This document shows, piece after piece, positions 24,304-32,249 of a stretch of 64,000 nt of DNA. The translations under genes and the position numbers were made by a program. Source of the stretch: Verrucomicrobiota bacterium. GTDB lineage: Bacteria > Verrucomicrobiota > Kiritimatiellia > CAIQIC01 > JAGNIJ01. The DNA lies in contig JAKLGK010000012.1 of NCBI GenBank assembly GCA_022710725.1, positions 33,729 through 97,728 on the forward strand. Direction: 5' to 3'. Each line of letters starts with the position of its first letter. Position 1 is the stretch's first letter. The notes beneath the pieces are model-generated. The model ran no database searches. It saw only the letters and a list, made by a program, of their open reading frames with translations, and was not told the origin of the DNA.

Positions 24304-25491
24304 ATGCTCGATTTTCACGACCTGTTGCGCGTCAGTTTCCGCCAGGTGCGGCGGCAGCGGTCCCGCTACCTGGGCGTGCTGCTGACCGTTACGCTTGGCA
24401 CGTCCGGCTTCATCGCGGTCAATACCATCGGCCGCAACGTCAAGAGCAACCTCGACCGCGACCTGGACGTGCTCGGCGGCGTGACCATCGTGAAGGTTTT
24501 TTTCGACGACGAGGCCGCCGGCCGCCCGCCCACGAAGTTCCGGCCCGCCACGCTCGACGCCCTGCGCGCGATCCCCGGCGTCGAAGGGATCAGCGCGATG
24601 GCCATGAAAATGGTCAACGCCCGCGTGGTCCTGCGCGGCGAGCGCTACGGCTTCACCCTCGTCGGCGTGGACGAGCACTTCTGGTCGGTCAACCGCTTCG
24701 CCGCCGTGGAGGGCCGCCTGTTCTCCGCCGGGGAAATCGACAGCCGCCGCACCGTCTGCGTGCTCGGGGCCGGGCTGGCCCGTCAGTTGTATGGAACGGG
24801 CCCGGCCGTGGGGCAGGACCTTCTCGTGGACGGGGACCTCTACCGCGTCACCGGCCTGCTGGACGGCCCGGGGGTCGGCGACCGCGACCAATGGGCGTTC
24901 ATCCCGGTCACCACGGCGCAGGACCGCATCCACCCGCTGATCCCGCCTAATCGGCTGTATGTCCGCTGTCGGTCGGTGGAAGCGGTCCGGTCCGTGACGG
25001 CGGCCATCCCGGATGCGATCGCGCGCGTCCAGCCGGCGGACCACCTTCGCGTCGAGGTCGGGTGGGAGCGGCTCAAGCACGTCCAGCGCATGGTCTGGTG
25101 GGTGCAGGCCTTCGTGCATATCGCGGTCGCGGCCACACTCGCGCTCGGCGGATTCGGCATTTGGACGATCATGATGTCCGCCGCGCGCTCCCGCACGCGC
25201 GAGATCGGCCTGAAAAAGGCCATGGGCGCCGAGGACCGCGACATCCTCGCGCAGTTCCTGGCCGAATCCGCGACCTTGAGCCTGGCCGCGGGCTTGCTGG
25301 GGACGGCGCTGGGCTGGCTGGCCGTCCGGGGGATCGGCGCGTGGCTCGGGTCGCGCCCGCCGCCGGAGACCCTCTGGCTGTATATGGGCGTCAGCCTGTT
25401 CGTGGCCTTCGCGCTGGGCGTCGGCGCGGGCTTCTACCCGTCGTTTCACGCGAGCCGCATGGAGCCGGTGACGGCGATCAAGTATGAATGA
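24304..25491 (+). CDS. ABC transporter permease, MacB/FtsX family
   Basis: A 395-residue permease. It has one N-terminal helix (about 20-40), a large periplasmic domain (about 45-270) and three C-terminal helices. The FtsX-type ending IGLKKAMGAEDRDILAQFLAES followed by PSFHASRMEPVTAIKYE is characteristic. This topology belongs to mechanotransmission ABC systems such as MacB or LolCE, which pull substrate from the membrane or periplasm into an adaptor/TolC channel. The ATPase gene overlaps its 3' end by 8 bases. Adaptor and TolC-like genes lie 1.8-3.1 kb downstream, so the full tripartite pump seems present. In-frame ATGs at 24220 and 24283 are less likely starts. Confidence 0.88.
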   Translation: MLDFHDLLRVSFRQVRRQRSRYLGVLLTVTLGTSGFIAVNTIGRNVKSNLDRDLDVLGGVTIVKVFFDDEAAGRPPTKFRPATLDALRAIPGVEGISAMAMKMVNARVVLRGERYGFTLVGVDEHFWSVNRFAAVEGRLFSAGEIDSRRTVCVLGAGLARQLYGTGPAVGQDLLVDGDLYRVTGLLDGPGVGDRDQWAFIPVTTAQDRIHPLIPPNRLYVRCRSVEAVRSVTAAIPDAIARVQPADHLRVEVGWERLKHVQRMVWWVQAFVHIAVAATLALGGFGIWTIMMSAARSRTREIGLKKAMGAEDRDILAQFLAESATLSLAAGLLGTALGWLAVRGIGAWLGSRPPPETLWLYMGVSLFVAFALGVGAGFYPSFHASRMEPVTAIKYE

Positions 25492-26179
25492 CGAAGCGTC
25501 CAGGAACGGACAGCTGCTCCAGGTCCGCGGGCTGGCCCGGCGCTACGACACGGCGGCCGAGAGCCTGCACGTCCTCAAGCAGGTGGACCTCGACGTCCGC
25601 GCGGGGGAGAGCATCGCGATCGTCGGCCCGTCGGGCTCCGGCAAGTCCACGCTGCTGTTCATCCTCGGCCTGCTCCTGCCGCCGAGCTCCGGGAGCTACC
25701 GGATGGAGGGCCGGGACATGCTCGCGCTCGACCGCCGGACCCAGGCGGACCTGCGGCGGCGCGCGTTCGGGTTCGTGTTCCAGAGCTGCAACCTGATCGA
25801 GCACACCACGGTCCGGGAGAACCTGGAGTTTCCGCTCATGTACGCGGGCGTGCCTCGCGGCGAGCGCGAGGCCCGCATCCGCGAGGCGCTGGACGCCGTG
25901 GACATGGCGCACCGGATCCGGCACCCGACCAACCTGCTCTCCGGCGGCGAGCAACAGCGCGTTGCCGTCGCCCGGGCGCTGGTCAACCGCCCGCGCGTGA
26001 TCCTCGCCGACGAGCCGACCGGCCAGCTCGACCGCGCCCACGGGCGGCAGATCATGGACCATTTCCATCGCATCCTCTCCGGCGGCGACAAGGCGATGAT
26101 CGTCGTCACGCACGACCCGTCCGTCGCGGAATGCTGCGCGCGGGTGTGCATGTTGGAAGACGGGGTGCTGAAGGGATGA
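25484..26179 (+). CDS. ABC transporter ATP-binding protein, LolD/MacB type
   Basis: A 231-residue ATPase. It has Walker A GPSGSGKST, a Q-loop (FGFVFQSCNLIEHTTVRENLEFPLMYAG), signature LSGGEQQRVAVARALVNRP, Walker B VILADEPTGQLD and an H-loop in VVTHDP. It powers the overlapping FtsX-type permease, probably as a dimer on the cytoplasmic side. Its stop overlaps the next gene's start by 4 bases (ATGA). The gene order permease-ATPase-(fusion protein)-TolC-adaptor suggests export of a lipid or other hydrophobic molecule, perhaps the product of the upstream oxoamine synthase. Confidence 0.93.
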   Translation: MNDEASRNGQLLQVRGLARRYDTAAESLHVLKQVDLDVRAGESIAIVGPSGSGKSTLLFILGLLLPPSSGSYRMEGRDMLALDRRTQADLRRRAFGFVFQSCNLIEHTTVRENLEFPLMYAGVPRGEREARIREALDAVDMAHRIRHPTNLLSGGEQQRVAVARALVNRPRVILADEPTGQLDRAHGRQIMDHFHRILSGGDKAMIVVTHDPSVAECCARVCMLEDGVLKG

Positions 26180-27297
26180 AGCAAATGCAACATAGGTCTT
26201 ATAAGACCAATATGACCTATCTCATCCCGCCTCACGGCGGATACCGGGAACTCAAGTCCTTTCAGATGTCCGAGCTGGTCTATGACGGGACGGTGGCCTT
26301 CTGCGGCCGATTCATTGACCGTCGTTCCCGAACCCACGACCAGATGGTGCAGGCCGCCCGCAGCGGCAAGCAAAACATCACCGAGGGGTGCATGGCCTCC
26401 GGCACGTCGAAGAAGATGGAACTCAAGCTCATCGGCGTGGCCCGGGCCAGCCTCGAAGAGTTGCTCCAGGACCTGGAGGATTTCCTGCGCCAGCGCGGCC
26501 TGCCGAAATGGGGCAAAGACGATCCGATGGCCAAAAAGATCCGCCGCCTGGCTTATGAAGTGAATAGGTCCTATACGACGTATAAGACCTATATCGAGAA
26601 CTCTCCCCCCGAGGTGGCCGCCAACACTTTGCTTTGCCTTGTTCACCAAACCAATTTTCTCCTGGACCAGCAACTCCGCCGGCTGGAGCGCGATTTCCTG
26701 GAGCAGGGTGGCTTCACGGAAAGGTTGTATCGCGTTCGAAACCAGGTCCGGGAGGATAGGTCCGATAAGACCTATACGACCTATTCCTACTGGGGCCAGC
26801 ACGACATCCTGCAGCAGCCCTTGACCGCGTTCTTCTGTTCTCATCGTTGTCCCGGGCCCCTGGTGGCCAAGGCGTACGACCTGGCGCAGAAGTGGCGGTT
26901 GGAGGGCCGTCCACTGATCGGAGGCTTTCATTCGCCTGTCGAGCAGGAAATCCTACGGAACATGCTCCGGTCGCAGGCGCCGGTCTGCGTGGTCCTGGCG
27001 CGGAGCCTGCCGAAACGAATCCTGGCGGAATGGCGCCGCCCGCTCGATGAGCATCGCTTGCTGTTGCTCTCGCCTTTCGATGCCAGGGTGAAGCGCGCCA
27101 CCCGGGAGACCGCCGCGCGCCGCAATCAAGTCGTCGCCGTGCTGGCCAAGACGATATTCGTCGCCCACGCGGAGCCCGGGAGCGCCACCGAGGCCTTCGG
27201 CCGGGAAATGGCGGCCGCAGGAAAAACCTGCATGACGTTTGACGATCCCCGGACGGAGAACCTGAAGGCCGCCGGATTCAAAACGCTTCTTCTTTGA
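26176..27297 (+). CDS. Four-helix-bundle suffix protein fused to a DprA-like domain
   Basis: A 373-residue two-part protein. Residues 16-194 contain LKSFQMSELVYDGTVAFC, RTHDQMVQAARSGKQNITEG and PPEVAANTLLCLVHQTNFLLDQQL; this is the four-helix 'suffix' relative of the 23S rRNA intervening-sequence protein family. Residues 205-373 look like a trimmed DprA/SLOG Rossmann domain: FFCSHRCPG, IGGFHSPVEQEIL, LLLLSPF, RRNQVVAVLA and HAEPGSATEAFGRE. DprA loads RecA on incoming single-stranded DNA; SLOG domains can also bind nucleotides. The motif RSxxTxxTY occurs three times (residues 7-15, 131-139, 195-203), each encoded by a 29-bp palindromic element at a domain joint. The start is coupled to the ABC ATPase by ATGA. 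Its function beside an exporter is unknown. Confidence 0.78.
   Translation: MKQMQHRSYKTNMTYLIPPHGGYRELKSFQMSELVYDGTVAFCGRFIDRRSRTHDQMVQAARSGKQNITEGCMASGTSKKMELKLIGVARASLEELLQDLEDFLRQRGLPKWGKDDPMAKKIRRLAYEVNRSYTTYKTYIENSPPEVAANTLLCLVHQTNFLLDQQLRRLERDFLEQGGFTERLYRVRNQVREDRSDKTYTTYSYWGQHDILQQPLTAFFCSHRCPGPLVAKAYDLAQKWRLEGRPLIGGFHSPVEQEILRNMLRSQAPVCVVLARSLPKRILAEWRRPLDEHRLLLLSPFDARVKRATRETAARRNQVVAVLAKTIFVAHAEPGSATEAFGREMAAAGKTCMTFDDPRTENLKAAGFKTLLL
26192..26220 (+). repeat. 29-bp in-frame palindromic element, copy 1
   Basis: It runs ATAGGTC - 15 bases - GACCTAT, with 7-base terminal inverted repeats, and encodes RSYKTNMTY near the N-terminus of the fusion protein. An inner perfect palindrome GGTCTTATAAGACC lies at 26195-26208. 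The element is AT-rich against a GC-rich gene. Confidence 0.85.
26564..26592 (+). repeat. 29-bp in-frame palindromic element, copy 2
   Basis: The same length and termini as copy 1 (ATAGGTC...GACCTAT), read in the same frame as RSYTTYKTY. It lies exactly 372 bases (124 codons) after copy 1. The whole element is nearly palindromic: 13-base arms with one mismatch around a 3-base centre. Confidence 0.85.
26756..26784 (+). repeat. 29-bp in-frame palindromic element, copy 3
   Basis: The third copy, with identical 7-base termini and length, encodes RSDKTYTTY at the junction between the helical part and the DprA-like part. It starts exactly 192 bases (64 codons) after copy 2. The interior matches the shared pattern of ATAxGAC repeats at 9-base steps. 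Confidence 0.85.
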
Positions 27298-27329
27298 ACT
27301 GTACAGGAATATGCGGTTAACATGAATTC

Positions 27330-28595
27330 ATGGTGCGGCCCGGGATGAAATACAGGCTGGTCATGATCGGGGTTCTGCTGGCCGGAGGCGCGGTCGCGCG
27401 CGCGGGTGAGCCTCCCTTGACCTTTCGGGACGGCGTGGCGCGCGCGCTGGAGCATTCCCCGTACCTGGCCGTGGGCGAACTGGACGTGGCCGTGCAGCGC
27501 CTGGGCGAGGCGGACGCCCGGTCGGATTTCATCCCGCAGTTCTCGCTCCGGACCCGCTACTACCTGGATCCGCCGGCCGGGTCCGACGAGCGATTCCAGC
27601 TCTCCTTCACCGTCGATCCCTACAATCCCGTCGAGGCGAAGCTGTCCGTCGAGGCGCGGGAACTGCTGACCGACCTGGCGGTGCTGTCGCACCTGCAGGC
27701 CGTCGCGGAATGCCTGCACCGGGTGGGGCAGGGCTGGTTGGAACTCGAGGCCCTGTCCGAACTGGAGGCGGTGGAACGGGCAGGGCTGGAACTGGCCGAG
27801 GCGGCGGCCGCCGCATCCTCGGACCGCGCGGCGCGCGGCGTGGGGACCGAGCCCGACGCGCAGGCGGCCGGCCGGGAACTGGAAATCCGCCGGTTGCGGC
27901 TCGATCACTTGAAACGCACGCGGGCGGACGTGCTGGAGGGGCTGGGCGCGCTGATCGGCGCTTCGCCGGCGGAGCCGCTCAACGTGGATGCGAAGGATGC
28001 CGGGGCGGAGGTGCTGGGCGACCCGCCGGGCGCGGAGACAGCCTGGGAAGCCGTCCGCGATCGCTCCATCGAGGCGCAAGCCCGCGAACTCCGGAGAAAG
28101 CTGCAGGAGATCCGGATCCTGGCCGCGCGCGCCGCGTACATCCCCGACCTCTGGCTCGGCGTCAGCACGCCCGATCCGCTTTCCGGCTTCAACGACGGCG
28201 ATTTCTACTTTTCCGTCGGCGTGGACATCCCGATCTGGGACGGCTGGAAGCGGGCCCGCGATATCGCACGGCAGAAACAGGAGCTTCGCCGCCAGGACCA
28301 GTCGGGCCTCCTGGACATCCTCGATTTCCGGGCGCGCTGGCGCGCGGCGGAAAGCGCCTGCCGCGCCGCGGAGATCGAGTGGCGCGCGGCGCAGGCGGCC
28401 GAGGAGCGCACCGCGCTTCGGCGCCGCCAGGCCGGCGAGGGCGAAGCGGAACGCGCGGCCCGGGCCGACTGGCTCGAGGCCCGGCGGCGGGCCATCCAGT
28501 CGGGATGGGCCTGGCGCAAGGCCTGCCTGGACCGGGATGCCCTGTCCGGCGCGCTGATTGACCGGCTCTGCAAAACCGAAACGGAACAGCCATGA
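27330..28595 (+). CDS. TolC-family outer membrane efflux protein
   Basis: A 421-residue exported protein. The signal sequence (LVMIGVLLAGGAVARA) is followed by LTFRDGVARALEHSPYLAVGELDV, the usual start of TolC-type proteins, and by long alanine/glutamate/arginine-rich helices. Turns with FYFSVGVDIPIWDGWKRARDIARQ match the second half of the family. TolC proteins form the trimeric channel through the outer membrane. It lies downstream of the ABC permease/ATPase pair and overlaps the adaptor gene by 4 bases (ATGA). The start could instead be the ATG at 27345; neither has a good ribosome-binding site. Confidence 0.87.
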   Translation: MVRPGMKYRLVMIGVLLAGGAVARAGEPPLTFRDGVARALEHSPYLAVGELDVAVQRLGEADARSDFIPQFSLRTRYYLDPPAGSDERFQLSFTVDPYNPVEAKLSVEARELLTDLAVLSHLQAVAECLHRVGQGWLELEALSELEAVERAGLELAEAAAAASSDRAARGVGTEPDAQAAGRELEIRRLRLDHLKRTRADVLEGLGALIGASPAEPLNVDAKDAGAEVLGDPPGAETAWEAVRDRSIEAQARELRRKLQEIRILAARAAYIPDLWLGVSTPDPLSGFNDGDFYFSVGVDIPIWDGWKRARDIARQKQELRRQDQSGLLDILDFRARWRAAESACRAAEIEWRAAQAAEERTALRRRQAGEGEAERAARADWLEARRRAIQSGWAWRKACLDRDALSGALIDRLCKTETEQP

Positions 28596-29476
28596 AAGCA
28601 ATACTCGGTGCCCTGGTGCTGGCCGCCCTCCCGGCGATGGCGGCGCCGGAAGAAACCGCCGTCCGCGGAGAGTTGTTCTGCTCGGTGGAGCGGCGCGTCG
28701 TCCTGCCGTACCCGGGCACCATCACGGCCATCGCGGCGGAGGTGGGCCAGGACGTGAAGCGCGGCGACCCGCTCCTGCAGTTCACGCTGTCGCGGCGCGC
28801 GCGCGCGGAACTGGAGCCGCTCGCGTCGCAGGCGTCGCAGGCGGCCGCCGAGGCCGAGGTCGCCGGCTTGGAGGCCGAAGCCGGCGAGGCCCGGGCCGCG
28901 GCGGAGGAGGCCGAACGTCTGGCGCGGGAGCAGCTTGGGACCCGGCCGCAGGCTGACCTGGCGAAGAGCCGGGTTGCGGCGCTCGACAAGCGGCTGACGG
29001 CCGCCCGGGAGCGCGCCGAGTACGAGCGGAGACAGCGAGACACCAACCTGCGCTGGCTCAAGGAGGGCCTCGGCATCGAGAATCCGGAAAACGGCATCCC
29101 GGAAACTGTCCCGCTGCCCGCGCCGATGGACGGGACCGTGATCTGGATTTCCGGGGACGCCCGGCCCGGCGTGGAACTCGATCCCAGCACGCCGCTCCTG
29201 ACCCTGGGCGTCATGGACCCGATGATCGTCCGCGCCCACGTGCACGAGCTGGACGTGGTCAAGTTGAAGGTGGGCGACCGCGCGCACATGACGCTGCTGG
29301 CCCGGCCGGACGCGAAACTGGAGGGCGCGATCCGGCGCATCGCGTGGGCGCCGTTCCCGCACTGGCTGCCCGAGCCGTCCTACTTCGAGGTCGAGCTGAC
29401 CGTACCCAACCCCGACCGTGCCCTGCGCCAGGGCTACAAGGTCAACCTGCAGTTCGGCGACGCGGCCGCGGAGTAA
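28592..29476 (+). CDS. Periplasmic adaptor protein, HlyD/MacA-like
   Basis: A 294-residue protein with a signal peptide (LGALVLAALPAMAAP). It has a lipoyl half-motif (VLPYPGTITAIAAEVGQDVKRGDPLLQF), a helical hairpin (about 70-155), the second lipoyl half (PLPAPMDGTVIWISGDARPG) and a beta-barrel region (VRAHVHELDVVKLKVGDRAHMTL). This order defines the membrane-fusion adaptors that join an inner-membrane pump to a TolC channel. It completes the tripartite ABC exporter encoded from 24304 onward. The GNAT-like gene begins 3 bases after its stop. Confidence 0.9.
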   Translation: MKAILGALVLAALPAMAAPEETAVRGELFCSVERRVVLPYPGTITAIAAEVGQDVKRGDPLLQFTLSRRARAELEPLASQASQAAAEAEVAGLEAEAGEARAAAEEAERLAREQLGTRPQADLAKSRVAALDKRLTAARERAEYERRQRDTNLRWLKEGLGIENPENGIPETVPLPAPMDGTVIWISGDARPGVELDPSTPLLTLGVMDPMIVRAHVHELDVVKLKVGDRAHMTLLARPDAKLEGAIRRIAWAPFPHWLPEPSYFEVELTVPNPDRALRQGYKVNLQFGDAAAE

Positions 29477-29479
29477 CCC

Positions 29480-30631
29480 GTGAGCGGACCCGCCGTGGAG
29501 ATTCTGCCCGTCCGCACCGCGCGCGAGCGCGAGGCGTTTATCCGCTTCCCGTGGCAGGTGCAGGCCGCGGACCCGTGCTGGGTCCCGCCGCTGGTGTCGC
29601 GCCAGCGCGAGTTTCTCGATCCGCGGCGGGGGCCGTTCTTTGAATTCGGGGAGGCGGAGTGCTTCCTCGCGCGGCGGGGCGGGCGATGGGCGGGCCGGAT
29701 CTCGGCGCAGGTCAGCCGCCGGCACGACGAATTCCACGGGGCCGGGACGGGTTTCTTCGGCTTCTTCGAGTGCGAGGACGACCCGGAGGCGGCCGGGGCG
29801 CTGCTCCGGGCCGCCGCCGACTGGGTTCGCGCGCGGGGCCGCCAGCGTCTGGTCGGCCCGATGAGTTTCTCCATCTACGACGACATCGGGCTGCTCGTCG
29901 ACGGGTTCGATTCCGTGCCCGCCCTCCTGCTCACGCACAACCCGCCGTGGTATGCGGAACTGGTCGCGGCGCAGGGCTTCCGCAAGGCCGTGGACTGGCA
30001 CGCCCTTCGGGTCACGAACACGGACATCGATCCCGCCGCGATGCAAACCGAGGCGGCGGAGATCATAAAGCGGAGCGGCCTCGTGCTGCGGATGCCCAGC
30101 CCGGCGGAAATGGTCCGCCGCTCCGACGAGATACTGGAGCTGTTCAACGAGGCCTGGGACGGCAACTGGGGGCATGTCCCGTTTACCTCGCTCCAGTTCA
30201 AGGTCATCCTCGGCGAACTGCGGCCGCTGCTGCGCACCGACCTGATCCGGCTGGTCCTGGACGGCGGGCGCATCGTGGCCTTCACGATCACGATCCCGGA
30301 CCTGAACCCGCTGATCCGCCGCTTCGACGGTCGGCTCTCGTTGTGGAACATGCTGCGCCTCTACCGCGCCGCGCAGTGGGCGCCGCTGAAGCGGGTGAAG
30401 ACTGTCCTGCTCGGCGTGAAGCCCGTCTTCCGGAACCGCCGCCTGCACGACGCGATGATCCTCGACACCTACGCGCACCTCGTCCGCACGCAGCCCGGCA
30501 TCGAGCAATGCGATTGCTCGCTCATCTGCGAGCAGTTGCGCGTCTTCATCCGCTCGCTGGAGCGGTACGGGGCGAGGCCGTACAAGACGTACCGGATTTA
30601 CGAGAAGGAGATCTGGAGCAAGGCGCGGTAG
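29480..30631 (+). CDS. GNAT-fold acyltransferase, YghO-like (possible ceramide N-acyltransferase)
   Basis: A 383-residue protein of an uncharacterised GNAT group. The start is strongly patterned: FIRFPWQVQAADPCWVPPL, FFEFGEAECFLARRGGRWAGRISAQVSR and FHGAGTGFFGFFEC. The middle has GPMSFSIYDDIGLLVDGFD and HNPPWYAELVAAQGFRKA. Escherichia coli YghO belongs to this type, and a GNAT-like N-acyltransferase is used in Caulobacter ceramide synthesis; whether this protein is that enzyme is my inference. Its place just after the exporter operon and in the same direction as an SPT-like synthase supports a lipid role. The 3' neighbour is convergent. Confidence 0.7.
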   Translation: MSGPAVEILPVRTAREREAFIRFPWQVQAADPCWVPPLVSRQREFLDPRRGPFFEFGEAECFLARRGGRWAGRISAQVSRRHDEFHGAGTGFFGFFECEDDPEAAGALLRAAADWVRARGRQRLVGPMSFSIYDDIGLLVDGFDSVPALLLTHNPPWYAELVAAQGFRKAVDWHALRVTNTDIDPAAMQTEAAEIIKRSGLVLRMPSPAEMVRRSDEILELFNEAWDGNWGHVPFTSLQFKVILGELRPLLRTDLIRLVLDGGRIVAFTITIPDLNPLIRRFDGRLSLWNMLRLYRAAQWAPLKRVKTVLLGVKPVFRNRRLHDAMILDTYAHLVRTQPGIEQCDCSLICEQLRVFIRSLERYGARPYKTYRIYEKEIWSKAR

Positions 30632-30648
30632 CGAGGCGGTCGTCCCGG

Positions 30649-31011
30649 TCAGGGAGCGGGTTCCTCGCGGCGCAGCTCCAGCCGGAACCGGCGTCCCTTT
30701 CGCGTGGTCAGCAGGCCGGAGATCCGGTCCTCGGCGGTGCGCTCGCCCTCGAAGCGGTGGCCCGAGTGGTGGACGCCGTGAAGTCGGTTGCTTTCAACGA
30801 GGCCGTTGAAGTGGTAGGTATACTGCCCGCCGAGCGGCCCACGGACTTCGGCCACGCCCATGGCCTGCGAATCCCATTGCGCGGCCTGTACGGTGATCCG
30901 GAAAAAAAGCACCTGGCCCCGCCAGATGCCGGTTACCGGCGACTCGGCGCCGGATGCTGCGGCGCACAGCAGGCAAGTCGCGAAAATGGAGGCGCGGAGG
31001 CTCACGGCCAT
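30649..31011 (-). CDS. Small exported protein of unknown function
   Basis: A 120-residue protein with a signal peptide (LRASIFATCLLCAAASGAE). The mature part (PVTGIWRGQVLFFRITVQAAQWD, GGQYTYHFNGLVESNRLHGVHHSGHRFEG, SGLLTTRKGRRFRLELRR) looks like a small beta-barrel or lipocalin-like fold. I cannot assign a family. The ATG overlaps the upstream membrane-protein gene by 10 bases, so it ends the minus-strand operon that begins at 37394. It may assist export or bind the product. Confidence 0.65.
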   Translation of the reverse strand: MAVSLRASIFATCLLCAAASGAESPVTGIWRGQVLFFRITVQAAQWDSQAMGVAEVRGPLGGQYTYHFNGLVESNRLHGVHHSGHRFEGERTAEDRISGLLTTRKGRRFRLELRREEPAP

Positions 31012-32249
31012 AACCGGGGAAGTCCGACAAGCGCGAACGAGTACGAGCCCAGCAGGAAGAGGGCGAGCGGAACGGGCCAGGGGATGCGGCGGGGATCGTC
31101 CCCGGAAAGCCCGAGCCCCGCGAGCAGGAAGATCGGGAGCAGGGGAAAGAGATAGCGGCCCTGGGGCTGGAAGTCGTACATCCAGCAGAACAGGGCGGCG
31201 ATCAGGATGACGGCGGCGCCGGCGAGGACCGCGAGCAGCAGCAGCGCGAGCCGGGCGGGGGCCCATCCGCGCCGCCAGGCGATCGCCGCCGCGAGGAGCA
31301 GCCCCGTGAACAGAACGGCCTGAATGATGTAGTAGGCCGGCGGGGCCAGGATGTCCATGTGCCCGTATGCGCCGCCGAAACTGCGGGTGATCCGGCGCGC
31401 CCAGGGCCGCTGCGTGAGCATATCGGCCAGGGAGACTCCCTGCGCGCGCAGGGCGAGCCCCGGGTCGGCGCCGGGCGTGCCGAGCCGGCTGGGCTTGAAG
31501 GCGTCGGCCGCGTACTCCTCCCGGAGCGCCGCCTTGCGTTCCTCCTTCTCGAAGCGATTGATCACCGCGTCGCGGACGAGCAGGGGCGCCGCGACCATCG
31601 CGGTAAGGCCGGCTACGGCGAGGGCCCGTTTCGGGCCGGACCGCAGCGCCAGGAACAGAACGGCGAAGGCGGCGAAGGGCCAGTAGTTGTGCTTGGCGAG
31701 CAGCAGCAGGCCGAGGAGCAGGGCGGCCGGCGCGCTCCGCCGCCAATCCGTCGGACCCGGCCACCCGACGAGGAGCGCGATGAGAAAGGACAGGAAGAAA
31801 GGGAACGCGTCGCTGTTGAAGTAGCTGAAGACATACCAGACCTGCGGAGTCCAGAGCAGGCACACGGCCGGCAGGAGCGTGCGCGGGGCGAGGCGCCAGG
31901 CCGCCGCCGCCAGGACCATGAATGCCGCGACGCTCCACAGGCGCAGCCCGAGGGCCCATCGGTTGCTGAATCCGAAGAGCCGCGCCGATTTCGCCGCGAG
32001 CGGGTAGAGGATTTGCGGGGGCGACGCCAGCAGGTACGACGTGCCGTACACGGGATCGAGGTGGCCCGGCACCCGCGGGTCGTCCGCCGCGGGCGGCAGC
32101 CAGCGGTCCAGGAAGAAACGCGCGGTGGTCACGTGCAGTTCCTCGTCGGGATGCGCGTTCAACGGGCTGACGAGCGCCATGACGAGGACCTGGACGCCGG
32201 CGAGCAGGAGGAGGATGCCGGCCAGGCGGCCCGGCCGCGGCGCGTTCAC
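31002..32249 (-). CDS. Polytopic membrane protein, GT-C-like
   Basis: A 415-residue membrane protein with about 9-10 helices. The first loop has SPLNAHPDEELHVTTARFFLDRW, with the acidic/histidine pattern HPDEE of GT-C transferases, and PQILYPLAAKSARLFGF follows. The start is a GTG that overlaps the acetyltransferase stop (GTGA); a longer reading crosses into that gene. It is part of a six-gene minus-strand operon for a surface polymer. A role in transferring a sugar at the outer face of the membrane is likely, without proof of substrate. Confidence 0.68.
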   Translation of the reverse strand: MNAPRPGRLAGILLLLAGVQVLVMALVSPLNAHPDEELHVTTARFFLDRWLPPAADDPRVPGHLDPVYGTSYLLASPPQILYPLAAKSARLFGFSNRWALGLRLWSVAAFMVLAAAAWRLAPRTLLPAVCLLWTPQVWYVFSYFNSDAFPFFLSFLIALLVGWPGPTDWRRSAPAALLLGLLLLAKHNYWPFAAFAVLFLALRSGPKRALAVAGLTAMVAAPLLVRDAVINRFEKEERKAALREEYAADAFKPSRLGTPGADPGLALRAQGVSLADMLTQRPWARRITRSFGGAYGHMDILAPPAYYIIQAVLFTGLLLAAAIAWRRGWAPARLALLLLAVLAGAAVILIAALFCWMYDFQPQGRYLFPLLPIFLLAGLGLSGDDPRRIPWPVPLALFLLGSYSFALVGLPRLWP

